10,872 nt of DNA from positions 1-10,872 of the forward strand of contig JAOPWW010000495.1 of the NCBI GenBank assembly GCA_025965495.1, in the 5' to 3' direction. Positions 7,085 through 10,872 of the stretch are shown here, one piece after another. A model generated the notes under the pieces. It was not told the origin of the DNA. It made no database searches and saw only the letters and a program-made list of their open reading frames with translations. The stretch's first letter is position 1; every line of letters begins with the position of its first letter. The DNA comes from Frankiales bacterium (lineage in GTDB: Bacteria; Actinomycetota; Actinomycetes; Mycobacteriales; SCTD01). Position numbers and translations under genes: made by a program.

Positions 7085-7115
7085 TTCCTGCCCGCACCGG
7101 ACGAGCAGGCAGGAA
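7085..7115. repeat. 8-bp inverted repeat (candidate operator) between the divergent genes
   Basis: TTCCTGCC and GGCAGGAA are perfect reverse complements separated by 15 nt, centred roughly midway between the two start codons. The size and position fit a dimeric regulator site or a leader hairpin. No known regulator motif is recognised. Confidence 0.45.
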
Positions 7116-7162
7116 CCCGCCCCTCGACGGCGAAGACAGCAGCACGCCCCGCCGTCTCCCCT

Positions 7163-7166
7163 GGAG
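7163..7166 (+). promoter_or_regulatory. Ribosome binding site of the plus-strand propeller gene
   Basis: GGAG lies 7 nt before the GTG at 7174 and selects that start just ahead of the signal peptide. The frame stays open upstream to 6928, but that stretch overlaps the divergent gene and encodes nothing like a signal peptide. Confidence 0.6.
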
Positions 7167-7173
7167 TCCTCCC

Positions 7174-9915
7174 GTGCGCCACCTCCGGCTCCTGACCGCC
7201 GCCACGCTCGTGCTGTCGCCGCTCGCCCTGCTGCTCCCGGCCACGGCGGCAGCTCCCGCCCCGGGCGGGCTCACTCCCGCCTGGACCACCCCCGTGGCCC
7301 TGGACTCCGGCGGTGCCGAGCCCAGCATCCGGGTGGCGCCGGACGGCCGCAGCGCCGCCTACGTCTCCGCCCCCGGGCCGTCCGGCAGCAGCTTCTGGCG
7401 GATCGACGAGGCGGTCGACAGCGCCGGGTACACGCACCTGACGCCGAGCAAGGGCGTGCAGCCCGACCTCGGCACCGGCGGCGGCGACGCCGAGATCTCG
7501 GTCGGCACGGCGGTCGACCCGGCCACGGGCTGCGCGCCGATCGCCTACTCGGGGCTGCACAACATCGACCTGCTCGACAACTTCACGGTCGCGCAGTCCA
7601 CCGACTGCGGCAAGACCTTCTCGCTGCTCAACCCCTACGCGACCCAGAACACGCTGACCGACCGGCAGTGGCAGGCGTTCGACGGGACCAAGACCAACCA
7701 CCTGCTCTACCACAAGGTGGACACCGGGCAGATCGTCGACAGCCGGTCCGAGGACGGCGGGCAGACCTACCTGACGCTCGGCACTCCGGCCGGCGCGACC
7801 GGCGTCGTCGACCCCGCCCACTCCTTCACGATCCAAAACGTCAAGGTCGGCAACGTCGTCGCCGACCTGTCCCGTCCCGTCGCCGGGCAGACCTATCCGA
7901 TCAGCGGGGAGCAGGTCCACACGCTCTGGGCGACCTTCGCCGGGAGCCGCGACGCCGCCGACGCCGCGATGGGCGCCGCTGGGAGCAACGTGCCCGGCGG
8001 GACCGACCACATGGACACCGTCTACGTCGCCCGCTCCGACGACGGCGGCGTCACCTGGACCGACACCGCCAGCTACACCACCCCGACGGACTCCACGCGC
8101 GAGCTCGACCTCATCTTCCCGGTCATCGCGGTCGACTCCCGCGGCGGGCTGTACAGCGCCTGGACCGACGGCAACCTCGTCCAGGTCGCGAGCTCCACCG
8201 ACGGCGGCACGACCTGGTCCGCGCCGTACACGGTCGACCCCGGTCTGCCCGGCGCCCAGAAGTCCGGCGGCACCGCCGACCTGTTCCCCTGGATCGCGGC
8301 CGGCGCGCCGGGGCGGCTCGACGTCGTCTGGTACCACGGCAAGGGCGGGGACACGAGCGGCTACCGCAACGTCGGGACCGCCGAGACCACCTGGACCGTC
8401 GCCTTCGCGCAGCTCGCGGCCGCCGACACCGCGGCCCCCACGGTCGTGGCCCGCGACTACGCGGTGACCCCGGTGATGCACACCGGCAACGTCTGCAACA
8501 ACGGCACGACCTGCGGCATCACCGACACCGGCGACCGCACCCTGCTGGACTTCTTCCAGGTCGCGGTCGACGGCCAGGGCCGCGCGAACATCGCCTACGC
8601 CGCCGACCAGGGCAGCGCCGGCACCGCCCACGTCGAGTACACCCGGCAGAACAGCGGCGCCAGCCTGCTCGACGGCTCGCCGGTCCGCCCGGCGGTCTTC
8701 GCGCCGGCCGCGGGCGACGTCTGCACCCCCGACGCCCCGATCGCCGACCCCGCCGGTGACGCGACCGGAGCGGCCCTCGTCGACTCCACCCCGGCCCCCT
8801 CGCAGGACGACCTCGACGTCACCCGGGCCTTCTTCACGACGTCGGCGGACGGCTCCTCGCTCACGACCCACGTGAAGGTGAAGGACCTCACCGCGACCGG
8901 CGGGCAGTACTTCCGCTACTCCTTCAGCTACGGCACGGCGCAGTACCTCACCACCGCCTCCCGCGGCGTCAGCGGCACGACGTCGTACGCGCTGAGCGCC
9001 AGCGGGACCACCGGCTCCACCACGCTCAAGGCGGTCACCGGCTCCTTCGACCCCGACACCGACGAGGTCACCGTGACCTTCTCGCTCGAGGACTTCAACA
9101 GCACCGCGAAGCCCACAGCGCCTCTGGCGGCCGGTGCGGCGCTCGGTGGCCAGCAGGTCCTCGCCCAGCGCTCGGCCGGCGCCGGCGCGACCCTGACCTC
9201 GGACACGGCCGCCGGGACCTGCCCGTACGTCGTCGGGGCCGCCCCCGCGACCGCCTCGCCCACCGCCTCGCCCTCCGCCTCGCCGACGGTCGCGTACACC
9301 CCGGCGTCCAGCAGCCCGAGGCCGTCGCCCAGCGGCCCGGCACCCACCGCCAGCAGCCCTGCCGCGGCCTGCTCGACCGGGCCGGTGGACCTGCCGACCC
9401 GCGTCCTCCGCTCCGGGGCCTCCGCGCCCGTGCGGCTGTCCGGGCCGGCCGGCGCCGTCGTCGACCTGCTCGCCTACACCCGCCCCTCGACGACGTTCCG
9501 CGTGGTGCGGACCGTGACCCTCGGACCCGACGGGACCTCCTCGGTCACGCTGACGCCGCCGTCGAACACCCGGATGGCGGCCCGTCAGCGCGGCTGCTCC
9601 GTCGGGCCGTCCGCGGCCCTGACGGTGACCGCCACGCTGTCCCTGGACGCGCACCGCACCGGCGCCCGGACCTACCGCTTCGCCGGCAACAGCCTGCCGA
9701 AGCGGGCCGGCGGGCTGGCCGTCGCGCTGTACCGCGTCGACGCGCGCGGGCACGAGGTCCTGACCGCCCGGACCCGCACCGACGGCTCCACCGGCACCTG
9801 GTCGCTCACGCGCCGCTTCTCCGGGGCCGGCCGGTTCGGCTTCGTCCTGCGCACCGGGACCGACGCCAGCAACGCCGCGGGGGCCAGCGCCGTCCGCACC
9901 GTGCAGGTCCGGTAG
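7174..9915 (+). CDS. Secreted Asp-box (BNR-type) beta-propeller protein with DPAGD domain, Ser/Pro linker and Ig-like tail
   Basis: A 913-residue exported paralogue of the divergent neighbour. The signal peptide (1 to about 25/26) has an Arg-His N-region, a Leu-rich core and cleavage near ATA|A. The propeller region (about 30-500) has Asp-box motifs STDCGKTF (142-149), SEDGGQTY (192-199), SDDGGVTW (288-295) and STDGGTTW (341-348). It shares GGAEPS (46-51), GGGD (102-105), DRQWQ (163-167), FPW (371-373), Cys441/Cys447 and GDRTLLDFF (453-461) with the neighbour. The DPAGD domain (525-529 onward) is bracketed by Cys516 and Cys683. A Ser/Pro/Thr linker (690-732) follows, then a beta-rich tail (733-913) with Cys733 and Cys808 that looks like one or two Ig-like modules. 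There is no LPxTG motif or C-terminal membrane anchor, so release or non-covalent wall association is likely. The ligand is unknown, and sialidase activity cannot be claimed without the catalytic residues. The gene is followed after 20 nt by DUF427. Confidence 0.9.
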   Translation: MRHLRLLTAATLVLSPLALLLPATAAAPAPGGLTPAWTTPVALDSGGAEPSIRVAPDGRSAAYVSAPGPSGSSFWRIDEAVDSAGYTHLTPSKGVQPDLGTGGGDAEISVGTAVDPATGCAPIAYSGLHNIDLLDNFTVAQSTDCGKTFSLLNPYATQNTLTDRQWQAFDGTKTNHLLYHKVDTGQIVDSRSEDGGQTYLTLGTPAGATGVVDPAHSFTIQNVKVGNVVADLSRPVAGQTYPISGEQVHTLWATFAGSRDAADAAMGAAGSNVPGGTDHMDTVYVARSDDGGVTWTDTASYTTPTDSTRELDLIFPVIAVDSRGGLYSAWTDGNLVQVASSTDGGTTWSAPYTVDPGLPGAQKSGGTADLFPWIAAGAPGRLDVVWYHGKGGDTSGYRNVGTAETTWTVAFAQLAAADTAAPTVVARDYAVTPVMHTGNVCNNGTTCGITDTGDRTLLDFFQVAVDGQGRANIAYAADQGSAGTAHVEYTRQNSGASLLDGSPVRPAVFAPAAGDVCTPDAPIADPAGDATGAALVDSTPAPSQDDLDVTRAFFTTSADGSSLTTHVKVKDLTATGGQYFRYSFSYGTAQYLTTASRGVSGTTSYALSASGTTGSTTLKAVTGSFDPDTDEVTVTFSLEDFNSTAKPTAPLAAGAALGGQQVLAQRSAGAGATLTSDTAAGTCPYVVGAAPATASPTASPSASPTVAYTPASSSPRPSPSGPAPTASSPAAACSTGPVDLPTRVLRSGASAPVRLSGPAGAVVDLLAYTRPSTTFRVVRTVTLGPDGTSSVTLTPPSNTRMAARQRGCSVGPSAALTVTATLSLDAHRTGARTYRFAGNSLPKRAGGLAVALYRVDARGHEVLTARTRTDGSTGTWSLTRRFSGAGRFGFVLRTGTDASNAAGASAVRTVQVR
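9241..9369 (+). repeat. Low-complexity Ser/Pro/Thr/Ala linker coding repeat
   Basis: The stretch encodes residues 690-732 of the propeller protein and is built of repeated TCGCC-type units (TASPTASPSASPT and similar). It is a typical flexible extracellular linker and a likely site of length variation by slippage. Confidence 0.75.
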
Positions 9916-9935
9916 GACGGGTGCAGGCTGTCCCC

Positions 9936-10220
9936 ATGGCCACTGCATCCTGGAACGGCACCACGATCGCCGAGAGCGACGACGTCGTCGTGGTGGAGGG
10001 CAACCTCTACTTCCCCCGCGACGCCGTCCGCCCCGACGTGCTGCGCGACAGCGCGACGACGTCGGTCTGCCCCTGGAAGGGCACCGCGAGCTACCACTCC
10101 CTGGAGCTGGACGGCGCCACGAACACCGACGCCGCCTGGTACTATCCGGCGCCGAAGGACGCCGCAGCGGAGATCCGCGACCGGATCGCGTTCTGGAAGG
10201 GCGTCACGGTCACGCCGTGA
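9936..10220 (+). CDS. DUF427 domain-containing protein
   Basis: A 94-residue protein that is essentially a single DUF427 (PF04248) domain. Recognisable features are the N-terminal VVEGNLYFPRDAVR strand region (19-32), the conserved CPWKGTASYHSL motif (45-56) and AWYYPAPKDAA (67-77). The protein is complete and of usual single-domain length. Its biochemical role is not established, and I do not infer one. The ATG at 9936 is preferred to the GTG at 9921 because family members begin close to this point. No strong Shine-Dalgarno is present, only GCAGG 8 nt upstream. CAGGCT (9924-9929) lies 6 nt before the ATG and could be a -10 box giving a leaderless mRNA, though its first base departs from TANNNT. 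The gene lies 20 nt after the propeller gene and 27 nt before guaA. Confidence 0.9.
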   Translation: MATASWNGTTIAESDDVVVVEGNLYFPRDAVRPDVLRDSATTSVCPWKGTASYHSLELDGATNTDAAWYYPAPKDAAAEIRDRIAFWKGVTVTP

Positions 10221-10222
10221 CC
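10208..10222. repeat. Palindrome at the DUF427 stop, upstream of guaA
   Basis: GGTCAC, loop GCC, GTGACC form a perfect 6-bp inverted repeat that overlaps the DUF427 stop codon (10218-10220). It ends 12 nt before the candidate guaA -10 hexamer. An extra GTCACG copy directly precedes it (10203-10208). It may be an operator for guaA or a short stem ending the DUF427 transcript. Confidence 0.4.
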
Positions 10223-10228
10223 CGACGC

Positions 10229-10241
10229 CGCCGGTAGCCTC
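10229..10241 (+). promoter_or_regulatory. Candidate guaA promoter -10 region for a leaderless transcript
   Basis: CGCCGGTAGCCTC contains TAGCCT (10235-10240), a TANNNT match ending 7 nt before the guaA GTG. That spacing would put the transcription start at or next to the start codon. No good Shine-Dalgarno is present, which supports leaderless expression. The motif matches the one before guaB at 12 of 13 bases. Confidence 0.55.
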
Positions 10242-10247
10242 GGGACG

Positions 10248-10872
10248 GTGAGCACGCACCCCGCGGCGGACGCCGACCTGGTCCTCGTCGTCGACTTCGG
10301 GGCGCAGTACGCCCAGCTCATCGCGCGGCGCGTCCGCGAGTGCCACGTCTACTCCGAGGTCGTGCCGCACACGATCACCGCCGAGGAGATCCGGGCGCGC
10401 GCCCCCAAGGCCGTGATCCTGTCCGGCGGGCCCTCCTCGGTGTACGCCGAGGGCGCGCCGCAGATCAGCCCCGGCTTCTTCGAGACCGGCGTCCCGACGT
10501 TCGGCATCTGCTACGGCTTCCAGGCCATGGCCGCCTCCCTGGGCGGCACCGTCGCCCGCACCGGCACGAGCGAGTTCGGCCGGACCGCGATGGCGGTCGT
10601 CGACCCGGGCGTCCTGTTCAGCGGCCTGCCCGGCGCGCAGTCGGTGTGGATGTCGCACAACGACGCCGTGAGCGAGGCCCCCGCCGGGTTCGCCGTCACC
10701 GCGTCCACGCCGCAGACCCCGGTCGCCGCGTTCGAGGACACCGCACGCGGGCTGTACGGCGTGCAGTTCCACCCCGAGGTCCTGCACAGCGAGCACGGCC
10801 AGGAGGTGCTCAAGCGCTTCCTGCTCGAGGGCGCCGGCTGCCGGCCGACCTGGACGATGGTCAACATCGTCG
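10248..10872 (+). CDS. guaA: GMP synthase (glutamine-hydrolysing), N-terminal part
   Basis: The first 208 codons of GMP synthase, cut by the window end. The enzyme aminates XMP to GMP with ATP and glutamine, the step after GuaB. The visible part is the class I glutamine amidotransferase domain: VLVVDFGAQYAQLIARRVRE (12-31), SGGPSSVY (near 60-67), the nucleophile elbow GICYGFQ with Cys88, and QFHPE with His175 and Glu177 completing the Cys-His-Glu triad. The fragment ends in the linker (GCRPTWTMVNIV) that leads to the ATP-pyrophosphatase domain beyond the window. The GTG at 10248 is chosen because the conserved N-terminal strand begins shortly after it and the -10 motif spacing fits a leaderless start. 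The enzyme appears intact as far as seen. Confidence 0.96.
   Translation, partial: MSTHPAADADLVLVVDFGAQYAQLIARRVRECHVYSEVVPHTITAEEIRARAPKAVILSGGPSSVYAEGAPQISPGFFETGVPTFGICYGFQAMAASLGGTVARTGTSEFGRTAMAVVDPGVLFSGLPGAQSVWMSHNDAVSEAPAGFAVTASTPQTPVAAFEDTARGLYGVQFHPEVLHSEHGQEVLKRFLLEGAGCRPTWTMVNIV

Larger units (their letters stand above)
7035..7173. promoter_or_regulatory. Shared divergent regulatory region between the two propeller genes
   Basis: This 139-bp region must hold the promoters of both divergent genes. GGGTTC occurs three times on the plus strand (7035-7040, 7051-7056, 7063-7068). GGGTTCCT (7035-7042) is the reverse complement of AGGAACCC (7111-7118). TTCCTGCC (7085-7092) pairs with GGCAGGAA (7108-7115) across 15 nt. 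These are candidate operator half-sites. I find no clear TANNNT -10 for either gene, so the sigma factor may not be the housekeeping one or the promoters may be weak matches. Confidence 0.5.

Noticed and set aside
4791..8759. Very long plus-strand open frame of over 1300 codons
   Set aside because: It lies antisense to the minus-strand propeller gene, then out of frame within the plus-strand one. The product is Arg/Gly/Ala/Val-rich low complexity, a by-product of high GC with few stop codons.
9241..9369. CRISPR-like or tandem-repeat array
   Set aside because: The repeated TCGCC units are codons of a Ser/Pro linker within a continuous reading frame, with no regular repeat-spacer pattern.
4881..9915. 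Annotating the propeller proteins as exo-alpha-sialidases
   Set aside because: Asp-box motifs occur in many non-sialidase propellers. No FRIP motif was seen, and the Arg triad cannot be assigned by eye.
6637..9948. Very long minus-strand open frame of about 1100 codons
   Set aside because: It is antisense to the plus-strand propeller gene, which has a signal peptide, Asp-boxes and a ribosome binding site. The antisense product is low-complexity Gly/Arg/Val sequence without motifs.

Overview
The window is very GC-rich, with tight gene spacing, GTG starts and strong G/C third-position bias. It also carries the tandem guaB-guaB3 arrangement typical of Actinomycetota. A high-GC actinobacterium is therefore well supported; I cannot name the genus from sequence alone.

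Layout. (1) Positions 1-338 hold the 3' end of a plus-strand gene with a Ser/Pro-rich tail, possibly the extracytoplasmic end of an RsdA-like anti-sigma factor. (2) Positions 345-3051 hold a purine operon: a promoter-like motif, guaB (IMP dehydrogenase), and 3 nt later guaB3 (IMP dehydrogenase-related), whose catalytic-cysteine position is Asn. (3) A minus-strand gene (3062-4684) converges on guaB3 with only 10 nt between the stop codons, and a small hairpin spans both stops. It encodes a GAF-GGDEF protein with a degenerate C-terminal receiver-like domain. (4) Positions 4881-9915 hold two divergent genes for secreted Asp-box (BNR-type) beta-propeller proteins that are clearly paralogous. They share a 139-bp intergenic region containing inverted repeats. 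The minus-strand gene ends in a strong hairpin terminator. (5) Downstream of the plus-strand propeller gene lie a small DUF427 gene (9936-10220) and the 5' part of guaA (GMP synthase), cut by the window end and probably transcribed as a leaderless mRNA.

How the genes relate. guaB and guaA catalyse consecutive steps, IMP to XMP to GMP, and carry near-identical -10-type motifs upstream. The block at 3062-9915 sits between these purine genes: a possible c-di-GMP protein plus two exported propeller proteins whose substrates are unknown. I see no sequence evidence that this block takes part in purine metabolism. A GGDEF protein does use GTP, but linking it to the gua genes would be inference only.

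No tRNA, rRNA, CRISPR array, insertion sequence or phage gene was recognised. The most unusual items are the divergent propeller pair with matching cysteines around a DPAGD domain, the Cys-to-Asn change in GuaB3, and the GAF-GGDEF-pseudo-receiver architecture.
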